64,000 nt of DNA from Branchiostoma floridae (lineage: Eukaryota; Chordata; Leptocardii; Amphioxiformes; Branchiostomatidae). The notes below the pieces were generated by a model, which saw only the letters and a list, made by a program, of their open reading frames with translations, did not search any database and was not told where the DNA came from. Below are positions 34,414 through 46,920 of the stretch, in pieces. The first letter of the stretch is position 1, and each line of letters opens with the position of its first letter. The position numbers and the translations under genes were made by a program. The DNA lies in assembly GCF_000003815.2 (NCBI RefSeq), contig NC_049986.1:13137075-13201074 (forward strand). Reading direction: 5' to 3'.

Positions 34414-35347
34414 AACGAATACTAGTTATTAGAAGACATCTACATTTGCTGCATTAGGATACGCCCTCCTGAGGATTTTTAACCTCCTTGCTGCTACTAA
34501 CAAAACAACGTTGCAAATAACCGCCGAGAAAGATAAATGATTGGTCGAACAAAGAAGACGTACCATACGTAATGTCGCATGAAACGTGTTGTTGGAACCA
34601 TTGTAACAAAATACGAGACAATTACATCCAATTGTGTTTTTTTTTAGTTTTATTGAAATTAGAACGGTTAGGATATTACAATAACAGAAATAACAAGAGT
34701 TCTACGACCTCATACCTTCACCGAGTTGTTCTTTAATTGCAATGTTTTAGCAAGTATGGAAGGCACCTAGTTTAGTACATTAATGAATCGAAATGTTGAT
34801 TTCTATATAACTTGAAAATGTCAGAAATATCTGCATACAATGGAGATATTCACATTTATCTACCATACATTATATGTATAAGTTACTGGTATGAATTACA
34901 ATCATTTACCATTAATGTGCAATACACAGCATCATGCAAATCAGGTCAATTCTATCTACTAGTATCAATTCTCCTCTCACACCAATTTATATCATATAAC
35001 GGGTATGAAGTTCCTGTAATGTAGCACAATTGAGGTAATTATATATACTCTTCTCATCAGTATTGTACTAAGGAGATAATCTCCAAACAGATCCTACAGT
35101 GCCATAAGATAGTATCAAAGCTGGCCAAGGAGTATAGCCGGCCAAAGGGAGTCAAATGGGCACCGGAGGGTGGGTTTGATACTATATTACGCCACCATGG
35201 ATCTGCTTGGAGATTACTAAGGGGACTCTAGTACAGTACCAACTCGCGCAGGTCACAAACAAGTTAAAGGTAACGCATATCAATACGCGTAACTGTTAAA
35301 AGGCTTTTACTTAAAGACTGTTGAAAGGTCACTGTTCAAAGGTCAAT
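34414..35347. other. Intergenic region between convergent SLC22-B and PTER-A
   Basis: Mostly A/T-rich unique-looking sequence with the short MITE at 35078-35216. TTTTATTG near 34650 gives a minus-strand AATAAA, about 700 bp past the PTER-A stop. No gene was recognised. Confidence 0.5.
35078..35216. mobile_element. MITE with TAATCTCC ends, short copy
   Basis: TAATCTCCAAACAGATCCTA, then CATAAGATAGTATCAAA, is mirrored by TTTGATACTATATTACGCCA and GGATCTGCTTGGAGATTA. The longer copy at 39191-39621 has the same ends. TAAT/ATTA ends suggest a TA duplication. Confidence 0.75.
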
Positions 35348-38300
35348 TTACTTAAAGACGAGCCATTGTTTGGGATTCTCAACGAGGATCTTGTTGATGT
35401 CTTCCTGGGATATTCCTCTGTTGAGCATCATGGGTACAACATTCAGCAGGATGTGGGAGTAGCCGTGGCCACCGTAGTGCATCTATAAGCAAAAAACATT
35501 CTTCGTCATTTTCATATACAAATGTACATCATTTATTATAATCGCTCTACGGATTTGGTGCTGCCAGTGTGTCAACATCTGCATACTTGCCACTAAGACC
35601 CGTGATTTTTTTTTCTTTTTTATATAATGTTAAACATTACAATGTGATGAATTAGATGATCTATCCATAGATACTCGTTATTCTATCAACACAGGTGTAC
35701 AAACAATAGAGGAAAGATAAGTGACAAGCGGACTTTGGAGCCTAAGGCAAACACACCAGTCGATGTTTGGTGTCCACATCGTGAGAGATGACAACTTTGT
35801 CAGCATGTCCCTCCTCCAGCACCTGGCGGATCATTTTGATCCTCATGGCGTCGTTCGGCATGTCTATGTCTGCCCACTGGCAGTGGGAAACCTCCACCCC
35901 GAAGAAGTCCCACTCTAGATAGCTGCCCAGCGAGGCAAACTCCAGAACGTCTTCTGTCTCGAAAAACGTACCTGTGTTTGGGGACAGGGTATATGAAGCC
36001 GTATTGGAAGATTGTTGACAATAAACAGGTTACTCTATATCAATATTTATTTCGGATATAAATCAATATAACTACGATCACTGTGCTCCTTTTTTATCAC
36101 AATGCGTCCTTTCTGGCCTTAAAATGGTATTATCTGCATAATTGATTTGGGGGTTGCGTGTCTGTGTTTCCGACTCTGTAACTAAAGATCCTCATGCTGG
36201 CTTGCCATTGAATTTTGTATGTTGTTAGGTAATGACATACCAAGGAAACTTTTACAGGACCTGCAACCCCATGTTAGAGTGGTATAGTCCCTGATACCAC
36301 CTGGCCAGACTAGTCTGATCGCGTGGGGTTGAATGACCTGAATCTGGGTCACGCGGTGTGTCTTTGTGTTTAGATAAGGAGAGGACATTTCCAAACAATC
36401 AAGACAATCAATCTTCATGTTTATTTCAGGCCTTTTAATGAGGCAATGTAAAACAAGAAATTTACGAAAGCTCAAATTGTGTTGTTGTCCTGTAATTTTG
36501 GTCAAATTCCTTTTTGGTATGAAGATAGTTTATATCGATCATGATTTATATAATCATATACCAATTATGCAAATGTACATCTAACCTGCATAATCAACGA
36601 GGAAATCTTGTAGAACTAATGTGTCCAATGATATGACTATTCATAGCATGTGACATTTAAACTTGATAATTGATAGATACAAATTATGCAAATGTGCATA
36701 ATTAATGAGGAATTTCTATAATACCAGTGTTTTCCAGAAGATTTAGACTTCAATACATTTTTGCATAAAAAAATAATATCTAATGTAGGTATAAGGTCTT
36801 CGAACTAGTCTTGTTCTCAAGTTGTATGTGAATCTAGAGGGTATAGAGCAAGAACTTACAGTCAAGATGGGACATCACTGTTGCGCCAACATCACCGCCA
36901 GCTTCCTGTAGAATACGGATGATCTCAGCAGGCGAGTCGGTGTGGGTTCCCGGGTGGATGATGACAGGACAACCTGTCTCACTCTGTGCGATCGCTGCGG
37001 CCTGGAGAACTTTCCTTTCATTGTCTAAAAAAACAAAAACGCGAGATAGATAATAAACTTCAAGGATGTTCCTGTCCTTTTTTCCAAACAGGAATTATTA
37101 TCATTTGACCGATTTTTTTTCGTACTTCCTTGGAAGCAATATGACACAATAATTCATGAATAGATGGATGGCTTAGTTATTAAAAAGAATTTTTATGGCC
37201 ACCTTGTGGCTCTCCAAAGTGATGTTCGTTTATTGTTTGTCTCTCTTTCTTTGAGAACGCCACGTCGCCAACACTATCTTCGAACCCCCCGTGAAAGATG
37301 TCTCAAGTTTGTCACCTGTTATCGGCCAAGAACAGCCGATCTCCCCGATCACCCCACACCTGACGTCAGTCCCATCAGCCCCCCGGGTGATGTCGTTGAC
37401 CATGGTAGACACCAGCTGTTCTTGTGTAAGGCTGTCCATGTTGGAGGGGTGGGTGTTAGCCGTGTAATAACCTAAAAATACAAATATGAACACATCAGCA
37501 AAGTCGTTTATTCTACAGTCTAATATGCTACGGATTGCCGTGACATTTTACTCGTTTCATAACATCTTAGTGTTGTATGTACATGTCCCTTCTCTGGCTT
37601 GGCTTGGGTTATGCTTCAAGAATTATTTCCAACCTGTGCCGCAGACGACATTCACGCCCGTTGCCATGGAGATTTTCTTCAGTTTTCCAACATCCCTGCT
37701 GATCCCGAGGGTGGTGCATTCAACAATGGAAGAGCCTCCATTCTGTCTGAAGAAGTTCAGCTCTTCCACCATGTGATTCTCCTCCCCATGGAAATTGAGG
37801 TTTTCTAGAAAGTTGTACCTTGATTGAAAGATAGATAATATGTGAGTCCAGCATAGAATTGGTGAAAAGTGGTAAAAAAATGGTGAAAACTTGTCCCATT
37901 GTCCTCAAGTAAATATTGAGGGGCGTAATTAAATATTGTACATGTATATATATATACGTGTTGTCGCACTGCGATTATGACTTCAGTGGCGCCTAGATGC
38001 GATCGCAGCTCGAATGCCGAGGCGCATGTATATGCGTGACTTAAGAGTAAAATGGGGTGAAATGAAGACCCATTGTAAAAACATGGAAACGAAACATCAA
38101 TTCGCCCTTGAGATGGCAACAACCTCCTTGGGCGGGCAGAGCAGTACTAAATCCATATAGTCATGCTCTTCCCAGGATTTAACTAAATTATTTAAATAAA
38201 GTAGCTCCGCCCATACTTTAAATATTGCACATACAGTGTTAATTTGTTGCCGAGGTGGCAGCACAATTTTGATATGTACCAAAGGACATTATATCATACC

Positions 38301-41074
38301 TTAGGTTTTTGTTATGGAGTCGTGCACGTCCGTGCATTTAAGACACCTTTTACCAAGGGTGCTCATTGCAGTGGGGTGAATCCTTAGGACCCCCCCCCCC
38401 CCCCCCACTGCAAGGAGTCTCCCCTGGTAAAAGGTGTCCCCTTTAATAGAACAATCAAAGTATCAACTTAAATCATATCTTCACCAACGTTCACCAATTT
38501 GCCGGATTCACTACAAAGATGTTTGGGTGTAAACATTAACGTCATCCGCCTTCAAACAATCCCTAGTCCAAGGAGGTTATATCACATGTGATATAACCTC
38601 CTTGCCCAGTCCAAACCAGTCCAATCCGGTTCCCAGTTATTTAAGAAGATTACCTGTTGATTTGCCAATGGCCAGGTCGCTGACCTTTGTTTTGTTGACC
38701 AACAAGGAAGGAATTGGCCGGGAGTGGGGGTATGCCATTTTGCTTTCCTTCTTCCCATTCCACAACTACGCCCTGGTGATTCTTCTACTTCTACTTCTAC
38801 ATGATACAGGACAAAGTCGCGTCCAGTTTCATTAATGTTGATTAAAAAATAACCTACGGATATTGTTTGATGAATCCCAGATTCTCTGGATCCATCGTGA
38901 AGGACACATTGTCCAGATGCGGAGCATGCCAGGACGGCTCGGACCAGTAGCAGGAGAAGTCTGCCACCAGGTGTTCATGTGTCAGGGTTTTACCCAGGCT
39001 GGCTGGGTCAATCCAACCGCACACTGGAACACAAGTCAGACATGTCACACTGAAACACATTATAGTCAGACAAGTCACATTGGAACACAAGTCAGACAAC
39101 CAATTCGTTTTGTGGTGAATCCGGCATATCATGTGTGAATGTTAGTGAACATATGGTTAAAATGTAACTCTGATTGTTCTGAGCCAAAGTTAATCTCCAA
39201 GCAGATCCTACAATGGCATAAGATAGTACCAAACTGGCCAAGAAGTTTAGTCAGCCAAGAGGTGTCCATTTGCCATGTAGAATCTGCCCCCAGTCGGCTA
39301 GAACAAAGGTTATTAACATCCAATTGTTTTCCATTCAAACCCTGCTTGCAGTGTAGGTGCTAATTGCCCTCCTTCCTGTTTGGTGCTAACTTCCAACTGG
39401 GACATGTGCTGGTCAATGACTTTGTCCCAGTGTAAGTCGCTCGTAAAATAATTAGCACATGACAACAGGGTGGGGCAGCAACACTATTGTTGAATAGAAA
39501 TGCTCCTCCCTGTTTCAGTGGAGGCAGATCCCTGGTAGCAAAACACACTCCTAAGCCGGCTTCACTCCTCTGGCAGCTTTTGATACTATCTTATGCTACC
39601 GTAGGATCTGCTTGGAGATTAAGCCAAAGTCACCCCTTTCATGTTTACTTTGCAAGGGGTTAAACTTTGAGCAATTATCACATATCCTGTGCTGATTATT
39701 CTAGGAAGGGGTGAAATTTTAGTGCTTACTTTGCACAAGAACACAATAGAAAATTCACTGGATGTGTTTCACCGCACTGAAATTAATACCTCTGGTAAAA
39801 GGTGTCATAACTGCACGGGCAAGTTCAACTCCATAAACAAAAACAAACAAAAACCTACGGCAATGTTATCATAACTCAATAAACTCAACTCAATCATATC
39901 CTTGGGCATATCAAGGAGGTTTGAGGTTAACCTCTTTGAGTTTAAGTTGCGGTGAATCTCGGCTCCAAATTGCCAATGCACCTTTCAGAAATTCAAACAG
40001 AATTGTTCACCACTGTTGGAGAAACCGTAATTTATTCATAATTGTTATGTAGGCTCAGACTACTATGTTACAGCATGCAAATGACTTGTCAAATTTTGCT
40101 CCCAACTCTGAACAAGGAGGTTAAAAAGACCTTTTTTTCAACCTCCTTGCTCTGAAGTACATGTATTAAAAAAAATAGATTTCAATTTTAGAGATGCCTG
40201 CTTCTTGACTAAAATTCCTTGAATTCTTATTTTCAAATATTCTGTTCAAGGGTTGACTTGACCAATCAGGAAAAAAAAAGTTTTACTTTTAGTGAATGAA
40301 TTGTTATTTCATTCTGAAAAGAAGACATGTTTTGTTGTGTGTTGTCAATTGGATGTTTAAATAGATAGATAGGATAAACAGATTGAAGTTACAAACATAT
40401 AGCCTGAAACTAAACTAATAAAGAAACTTGCACAGGCCCGCAAACCTAGTGGACACATAGGAGTAAAGAGATACTTTAATAGATTGATAACTCAACCCAG
40501 TGTCAGCACACTGAAGATCCCCCCGAGCCCCTGGTACAATGTTTATTGTCGAAACATTACAGATCTGGCGGTGTGGTTTACAAACATGTCTTCGCAACTA
40601 GTCTGTGAAAATGAAACAAATGGAAGAGAGACCTTGCAGACAAACCTACTTAAATGGGCACAATATACAGTCTTCATATATACCTTGTAACGTTAGTTGT
40701 ATTTCGAAAAGTGAACGTAAAAGAATCATGGTACGCAGTTCTAACTCAGTACAAGGTAAGAATGCGGCTTTACTGCATCATGAAATATAACGTTCGACTG
40801 CAAATACTAGTAACTAGCAAACTATTAAAAGAAAGCTCGACGAAAAATCGGTAATCAACAGACAATAGGTGTGAACTATTCATCCCTGTCCCTCGCGTGC
40901 CACTAGATCAGTACGTGGTAATTGTGTACTTTGCATGTGAAGGAATCGACTTAAAGGCGTGTCCTCGCTAGAAATCTACTGGTTGTGTTTTAGTAACGAG
41001 CATCCCCCCCCCCACCCCACCATAATACCAACAATAGTTGCAGTTGACTTACCTGTCTGAATTTTTCCTTTCAT
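35348..41074 (-). CDS. PTER: PTER-A, phosphotriesterase-related protein
   Basis: PTER belongs to the phosphotriesterase branch of amidohydrolases, cytosolic metal-dependent hydrolases; the mammalian enzyme has been reported to cleave N-acetyltaurine. Exons, first to last: 41053-41074, 38858-39023, 37634-37818, 37316-37471, 36860-37024, 35757-35971, 35348-35482; 347 residues, the usual length. The start MKGKIQTVCGWIDP matches the family. Metal-site residues are visible: HEH in THEHL (residues 23-25), Glu in [10 protein letters not shown], His in PVIIHPG, His in VMSHLD and Asp in [10 protein letters not shown]. It ends [13 protein letters not shown]...NPKQWLVFK. Donor after exon 2 is CC|GTAGGT. 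It is the first of three tandem copies. Exact substrate is inferred from family only. Confidence 0.92.
38111..38182 (-). repeat. Protein-like duplicated block, copy 1
   Basis: The minus strand reads [20 protein letters not shown]. The block at 41614-41690 reads SWEWPDYVDFVLLRPPEEFV on the same strand. Differences are mostly conservative, as if once coding. Neither belongs to a recognised exon of PTER; origin unknown, possibly a mobile element. Confidence 0.4.
38342..38438. repeat. Foldback with a 17-C run
   Basis: GACACCTTTTACCAAGGGTG...TTGCAGTGGGG is mirrored by CCCCCCACTGCAAGGAGTCT...GGTAAAAGGTGTC. The run of 17 C lies at 38390-38406 at the start of the right arm. In PTER-A intron 2. Confidence 0.75.
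38569..38604. repeat. Perfect 36-bp palindrome
   Basis: CAAGGAGGTTATATCACA is followed directly by its exact inverse TGTGATATAACCTCCTTG. Shorter hairpins with the same CAAGGAGGTT arms lie at 39912-39938 and 40113-40149, so it is part of a small family. Confidence 0.95.
39018..39105 (-). repeat. Three-copy acceptor-site repeat of PTER-A
   Basis: CACACTGGAACACAAGTCAG, the plus-strand view of the exon 2 acceptor (TGTTCCAG|TGTGCGG), is followed by two diverged copies (CACACTGAAACACATTATAG and CACATTGGAACACAAGTCAG). PTER-B has one copy at this site and PTER-C a large array. Confidence 0.8.
39191..39621. mobile_element. MITE with TAATCTCC ends, long copy
   Basis: TAATCTCCAAGCAGATCCTA, then GGCATAAGATAGTA, is mirrored by GATACTATCTTATGCTACCG and TAGGATCTGCTTGGAGATTA. 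It is 431 bp with no coding capacity. Same family as 35078-35216. In PTER-A intron 1. Confidence 0.8.
39912..39938. repeat. CAAGGAGGTT hairpin
   Basis: CAAGGAGGTT, seven loop bases, then AACCTCTTTG (one mismatch). Same arms as the palindrome at 38569. Confidence 0.6.
40113..40149. repeat. CAAGGAGGTT hairpin
   Basis: CAAGGAGGTT and AACCTCCTTG are exact inverse arms around a 17-base loop. Same arms as at 38569 and 39912. Confidence 0.75.
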
Positions 41075-41379
41075 GTTTTCTTCACACCAGGCTGACGACT
41101 CAAACACGAATGAAACGACCCAGCGATCAACTGACGATGGGGTAAGAGTTTAGTGGGTCACTCAATATTAATGACTGTACTTACGGGGTCACGATGGACT
41201 GGTTGCTTTGCATATAAGTGCTCCGCCCACTGGTAAGTATGCAAAGATTTACACAACAATGGCAACACAAGTCTCGTGCAATGTGACACATTGTGACACA
41301 AGCGAGGAGAAGTTGAATTTATCCAGCAATAGTCTCATTTTGTATCTGTGAACTGTATCTTTTCATCATGTCTTGTTGT

Positions 41380-41445
41380 GACCTGTACTTAGCCCGGTGT
41401 GGCAAAAATGTGTAATAAAGGTCTTCATTCATTCATTATCTTAGA
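41380..41445 (+). mobile_element. LINE 3' tail with ATTC repeats
   Basis: GACCTGTACTTAGCCCGGTG, TGGCAAAAATGTG, TAATAAAGGTCTTC and three ATTC repeats: same family as the tail at 2430-2505 in opposite orientation. Confidence 0.6.
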
Positions 41446-41613
41446 ACATGGCCATCTTTCCTCAGCCAATCAGGAGCGAGTATTTCTTGTGACTAAATCC
41501 ACTTACTAGTAGTATGGCGTCCCTAGGGGTAGGGGTGTACTAACGAATAAATTGACAAAGTTGGAGACGCCCACCATTCAACTGAGGGCGGGGACGCTCG
41601 TGCTCGGGACCCC

Positions 41614-41690
41614 AACAAACTCCTCGGGTGGGCGGAGCAGTACAAAATCCACATAGTCAGGCCACTCCCATGATCTAGCCTCCTTCACTG
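41614..41690 (-). repeat. Protein-like duplicated block, copy 2
   Basis: The minus strand reads SWEWPDYVDFVLLRPPEEFV and continues open for about 12 residues. It is the partner of 38111-38182. It lies upstream of PTER-A. Confidence 0.4.
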
Positions 41691-42433
41691 GCCTCTCTGG
41701 GAAGCTTGGCGATTTTTTCGGGGTATAGGTCGATTCGCGATTTTTAACCGGGAATATTATGCCGGGAAAGGAATATGCACCGGGAAGCTTGTACGGGCTA
41801 GGCGAAATCGGCTTCCCAGCAAGTCCATAATACAGGATATCAACAGCAAAAATTAACGTGACATGAGTATAGTTCAGTTGGTAGACATAAATGTGTTGAA
41901 CATTTATTTCACATTACATATTAATCTCTTGCAAAGGCGTAAACCAATCAGCTACTGTTGTTTCCAGTAGTGAAGTGAGTGATTGACATCGATCCCTCGT
42001 GAAATGTCATGACCTTTTCAACCATCCTGTCTGTTTATTAGCTTCCACGGTAACTAGGTTACAGAAGACAACTGAGGAAGGATGTTTTGCGGCTCCCTAC
42101 TTTCCTATATTTACGTGTTGAACCTCTTGTTGATGCCACTGTAGTCTAGACTCTGTTAGGATATGCAGTCTTAGCTTTCGAAATGTGAAAATTAGGCTAA
42201 CATCATGTTAGTACTTCCTCAAACAGATCCAAATGTCGCCCCATACATATGAAATAGCAGGTATCGTTAGGATATGAAAGGTTTTCTCCTATTAGATAGG
42301 GTAACCATGTACAATATTACGTGATGCAATGCATTACGACTGTAACTTGTTTCGATTCCTCAAGTGATCATATCTTTTCAAGAAAAATACCAATACGCGT
42401 GACTGTTCAAAGGCTATTTTACTTAAAGACTAG

Positions 42434-45400
42434 TCATTTTTTGGGATTCTCAACGAGAATCTTGTTGATGTCTTCCTGGGATATTCCTCTGTTGAGCATC
42501 ATGGGTACAACATTCAGCAGGATGTGGGAGTAGCCGTGGCCGCCGTAGTGCATCTTTAAGCACACAAAAAAAAACATTCTTCGTCATTTTCATATACAAA
42601 TGTACATCCTTAGCTGATCAATCCATAGATACTCGTTATTGTACCAACACAGGTGTACAAACAATAGAGGAAAGATAAGTGACAAGCGGACTTTGGAGCC
42701 TAAGGCAAACATACCAGTCGATGTTTGGTGTCCACATCGTGAGAGATGACAACTTTGTCAGCATGTCCCTCCTCCAGCACCTGGCGGATCATTTTGATCC
42801 TCATGGCGTCGTTCGGCATGTCTATGTCTGCCCACTGGCAGTGGGAAACCTCCAGTCCGAAGAAGTCCCACTCTAGATAGCTGCCCAGCGAGGCAAACTC
42901 CATAACATCCTCCGGCTCGAAAAACGTACCTAAAATCGGGACAGGATGTATTTTCATAAAAATCATGTACAAGAAACAACGTATATATCAATACTGGGTA
43001 TGAAAAGTTGGAATGTTGGGGAGATTGTTGCCAGCAAGCTGATTATAAATATCTATCTCCCTTCCTCTAAAGAGGGGTGAACTATAAAACTACGATCATT
43101 GTGCTCCATTAGGAAAATGTGTCCATTTTGCTGTGGTAAGCCCTCCAGTTGTATATTCAGAAGACATAGAGTGAGAACTAACAGTCAAGATGGGACATCA
43201 CTGTTGCGCCGACGTCACCACCTGCTTCCTGTAGTACACGAATGATCTCAGAGGGAGCGTCTTTGTGCCTTCCTGGGTGAATGATGACAGGACAGCCTGT
43301 TTCACTTTGTGCTGTAACCGTGGCCTTGAGAACTTTCCTTTCATTGTCTAGAAAAAAACAGAGATATCGATAACAATGACAATGACAATGACAATGACAA
43401 TGATCTTTATTTGCATGACCTTGCCCATATGGGCTAAATGCAGTAGTTACATAAAACTTTGCTGTAAGAATCTTTACAGTGGCAGTGACAGAACAACTAA
43501 GGCTATGCTACACTATAAGTACATCTATCGTTTACAAAGTAGTCAAATATGTAATGCTATACTATTCTACAATTTACATGTCTCTTTTCTCTTCTTGAAA
43601 CAAGTGTATATGAATTCACAGAGTTTTTGCAGTACAATGTTGTCAGATGATTTCATTATGTATACAAAAAGCTCATCTTTTACTAACTGTTTAGCTCGTG
43701 TATCAAAATTCAGGGCATTAATAAAAGAATTACGTATATCACTATATAACTCACACTCCAATACAAAATGAACTTCATTTTCAATATCTTTGGCGTTACA
43801 AAGTGTACAGATTCTATCACTCGGAGGAGTCCGGTTGTATCTTCCTACTTCTATTTGTAAAGGGTGATCACTAATTCTTAATTTAGCCATGGCTCGGCGA
43901 TGGCTGAAATTATGTATATTTACGTACTGTTCTCTTTCGTAGGTGTCTTTGAACTTCCTGTACGTTCTTAGTTTGTTTCCTTGATTTTCCTTTTTTCCAT
44001 TAGAGTTGAGTTCGGAATTGAAAGTCTGTAGATATATGTCTTTCAATCTTTGTTTCACTTGCGACTGAGCTGATGGTATATTATAGTCTTGGTTCAACAG
44101 TAGGTACCCATAACCAGACTCCTCGAGAATCTTACTTACATTTGAAAGCCAACATGGTACCTTACGTCGGTGTAGATCTCGATAACAAACATCGCGGAAG
44201 GCTCTATACTTGCGCTTTCCAAACAAAGATTATGATTTCGCCGATTATTTTCTTTGCTTAGAAATATTACGTGTATGGCGCAATAAGCTATGGATAGATT
44301 TTCATGCCTTGGTAACGTTGCTATTTGAAAGTCGAGCTTTAATAGCTCCGTTTAGGCCCCCTTGTCACTCTCCGAAGTAATTGCACGTACATCTGTGTAT
44401 CTTTCTTTGAGAACGCCAACACGGTCTACGTCTACGCCATACCCTGTAACTGTTGTATAAAATCCTCACCTGTCATCGGCCAAGAACAGCCGATCTCCCC
44501 AATCACCCCACACCTGACGTCAGTCCCGTCAGCCCCCCGGGTGATGTCGTTGACTATGGTAGACACCAGCTGTTCCTCTGTAAGGGTGTCCATGTTGGGG
44601 GGATGGGTGCAAGCCTCGTAGTAACCTGTATTCAGAATATTGGGATGTTCTGTCATCATTTCGTCCGATTTCATTTCTTGTTTCACAAATCAAACACACG
44701 GTGCTATTTTTTACGGTTAGTTGTCCCCCAGTACTATCCATTTGAACTATCGCAAGAAGCACCACGATATGCTTCAAAAACAAGTTTAGTTCAATAACGG
44801 CAAGAACGTCGAAGACCTCTGTGAAATATTTAAGAGTTTTTGAACGTTAACATTTCTTGACAAAATATTACACAACCACGCCCAAGTACACATTACATAC
44901 TTCACTCTCACATGTCATGCTTGCTTGCTTCATCAAGAGCAATATTCAAATCCTGCGGAACAAATCTGGAACACGATCAACTCAGTCTGCGCCAACTACG
45001 AACACACGCCAACGCAAACACAGACCGAATATGGTACCTCCGATTTCACGGAGGTAACAATGGCACTGACAACGATAGCCCACCTGCACCACAGATAACA
45101 TTCACTCCTGTTTCCATGGAGATTTTCTTCAGTTTCCCAACATCCCTGCGGATCCCGAGGGTGGTGCAATCAACAACGGAAGAGCCTCCATTCCGTTTGA
45201 AGAAGTTCAGCTCTTCCACCATGTGATCCTCCTCCCCATGGAGATTGAGGTTTTCTGCGAAATTGTACCTTGAGTGAAAGACAGAAATCTGTGAAGTTCA
45301 ACAATAGACAGGAATCGCTATGCAGATAAGTGCATACCTTGTTGGTATTACAAAACTGCTGATTTGATCCAACTGGTCACTAAATAACAGACCAACAAGT

Positions 45401-46190
45401 TCGGATTACAGTGCGGTGATAGGAGGATAAATTGTCGTTTTTAGTAAATTTGTTTCCCTTGCTGTCAGCTTTCTAGTGCTACCTGTCATATTTCCCTATC
45501 GATGCAATTCACATCCCTTACTTAACTTGTAATCCTTCCGAAGTCTTGTATGGCTATAGAGGACATCGACCAATGAGAATGCCTGATTTCATACAGGCTA
45601 TGACGCCGTAACATCTCCAGCGGTCTATAAACATATAACGGCCCGGTCTATAATAGTATAACGGCCCGGATCCAATCAGAAGGAGGGGCTACATCCAAAA
45701 TGGCACCCTGCTCAAACTTGACTCGCTACGCTCGTGCGTTCATTCGGTGGAACCGACCATGACTTGTGGCCTGCACCGTATACAACTCATGGCGGGTCAT
45801 TAATCCTGGAATATTATAACTAAAAACAAGCCTACGGATGTTGTCTGATGAATCCCAGATTCTCCATCGTGAAAGACGCATTGTCCAGGTGAGGTGCATA
45901 CTGGGATGGCTTGGACTGGAAGCAGGAGAAGTCTGCCACCAGGTGTTCATGTGTCAGGGTTTTACCCAGGCTGTCTGGGTCAATCCAACCGCACACTGGA
46001 ACACAAGTCAGACATAACTATAATAATTATGTTTTCACCAATAGAAATGCTACAAAACATGTACGTATGAGAGGTGCGTCCGTGTGTTCATCTATCCGAT
46101 GCACTAAATGAACTTTTATGTCCAAAACAGTACTTGAAATTGTATACCATCAACAATACTTGACCTACCTGTCTGAATTTTTCCTTTCAT
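42434..46190 (-). CDS. PTER: PTER-B, phosphotriesterase-related protein with shortened C-terminus
   Basis: Exons, first to last: 46169-46190, 45836-45995, 45084-45268, 44470-44625, 43183-43347, 42715-42929, 42434-42553; 340 residues. Same exon plan and metal-binding residues as PTER-A ([38 protein letters not shown]). In the last exon the codon for the Trp of NPKQWLVFK has become TGA, so the protein ends at NPKK; the old reading frame continues to the former stop at 42419. Exon 2 is 6 bp shorter than in A, as in C. Donor of exon 5 is GTTAGT. A retrotransposon fragment sits in the intron between exons 4 and 5. Probably still functional or recently damaged; only expression data could tell. Confidence 0.85.
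43373..44230 (-). mobile_element. Non-LTR retrotransposon fragment (reverse-transcriptase C-terminal region)
   Basis: On the minus strand a 219-codon open frame (43567-44226) has the C-terminal pattern of CR1/L2- or Jockey-like ORF2 proteins: [20 protein letters not shown], then [19 protein letters not shown], a CxxC...H...C knuckle. It is followed by a 3' UTR with GCAAATAAAG and a tail of five ATTGTC-type repeats (43373-43402, plus-strand AATGAC). The catalytic RT part and endonuclease are missing, so it is a 5'-truncated insertion in PTER-B. Confidence 0.8.
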
Positions 46191-46920
46191 GCTTTAGGTA
46201 AGCCGGCCCATAACCCAAATACAAGCACGACATACGAAATAAAGGGGGCAAAGGTTCATGTGCAAAGTCTCCAAAGGTTGATGACTTGTGCATTGTTAAC
46301 TTGTGTGCACGTGTAAGCATTTCCTTCAGTACTGTTTATCAAGACAAACCTATCACCTGATCATGATGTAGGGAATATGCTTTACGGCTACCTCTGCCTA
46401 TATCTTATGGAAATATTTACTTTGGAAAAGTAATTCAAAGCTGTGTAGGTTGGGACTAAAGAGCAAAATATCAATATCAATATTTAAACATTTATGGTGC
46501 ATACAAATCGATAACCTCCGAACGAAGCTCAGTATCTCCATTCCGGCCTCACTGGGTGTAATATCCTGTGCATTTTATTGCATTCAGAACAGTTGGAATA
46601 TCACAATTACAGAGGAATTGTCAATAACGAAGGTTTATCAACAACTGCTATGTCAAATTCTTGACGAGCAGTGTAGTTACTTTGTCTGCATATCATATCG
46701 GACTATTTGTAGTTTGCTATACAGCCTTAATTGGCTGATTCCAGATGCTTGCTACAGAGGTGCGAATAGTAAATTATAAAAACTAGAAAATGCAACGTTT
46801 ATAGTATGGAAAAGGTTGTTCGAGTCAAAACCCACGCGGCAAACGTATACAATCTAATTACATGTAACTAGTTTTGAATCCTGAACACATATTTTTACGC
46901 GGGACAGTTCGATGTTTACT
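46191..46920. other. Intergenic region between PTER-B and PTER-C
   Basis: About 730 bp with no recognised gene or repeat. It should contain the PTER-B promoter and the PTER-C 3' flank. Confidence 0.5.

Larger units (their letters stand above)
41075..42418. other. Intergenic region between PTER-A and PTER-B
   Basis: It holds the PTER-A promoter side, the retroelement tail at 41380-41445 and the second protein-like block at 41614-41690. No gene was recognised in the rest. Nothing assignable as TATA box. Confidence 0.5.

Noticed and set aside
43567-44226. 219-codon minus-strand frame as a host gene
   Set aside because: The cysteine/histidine knuckle, truncation and the tandem tail mark it as a retrotransposon ORF2 remnant.
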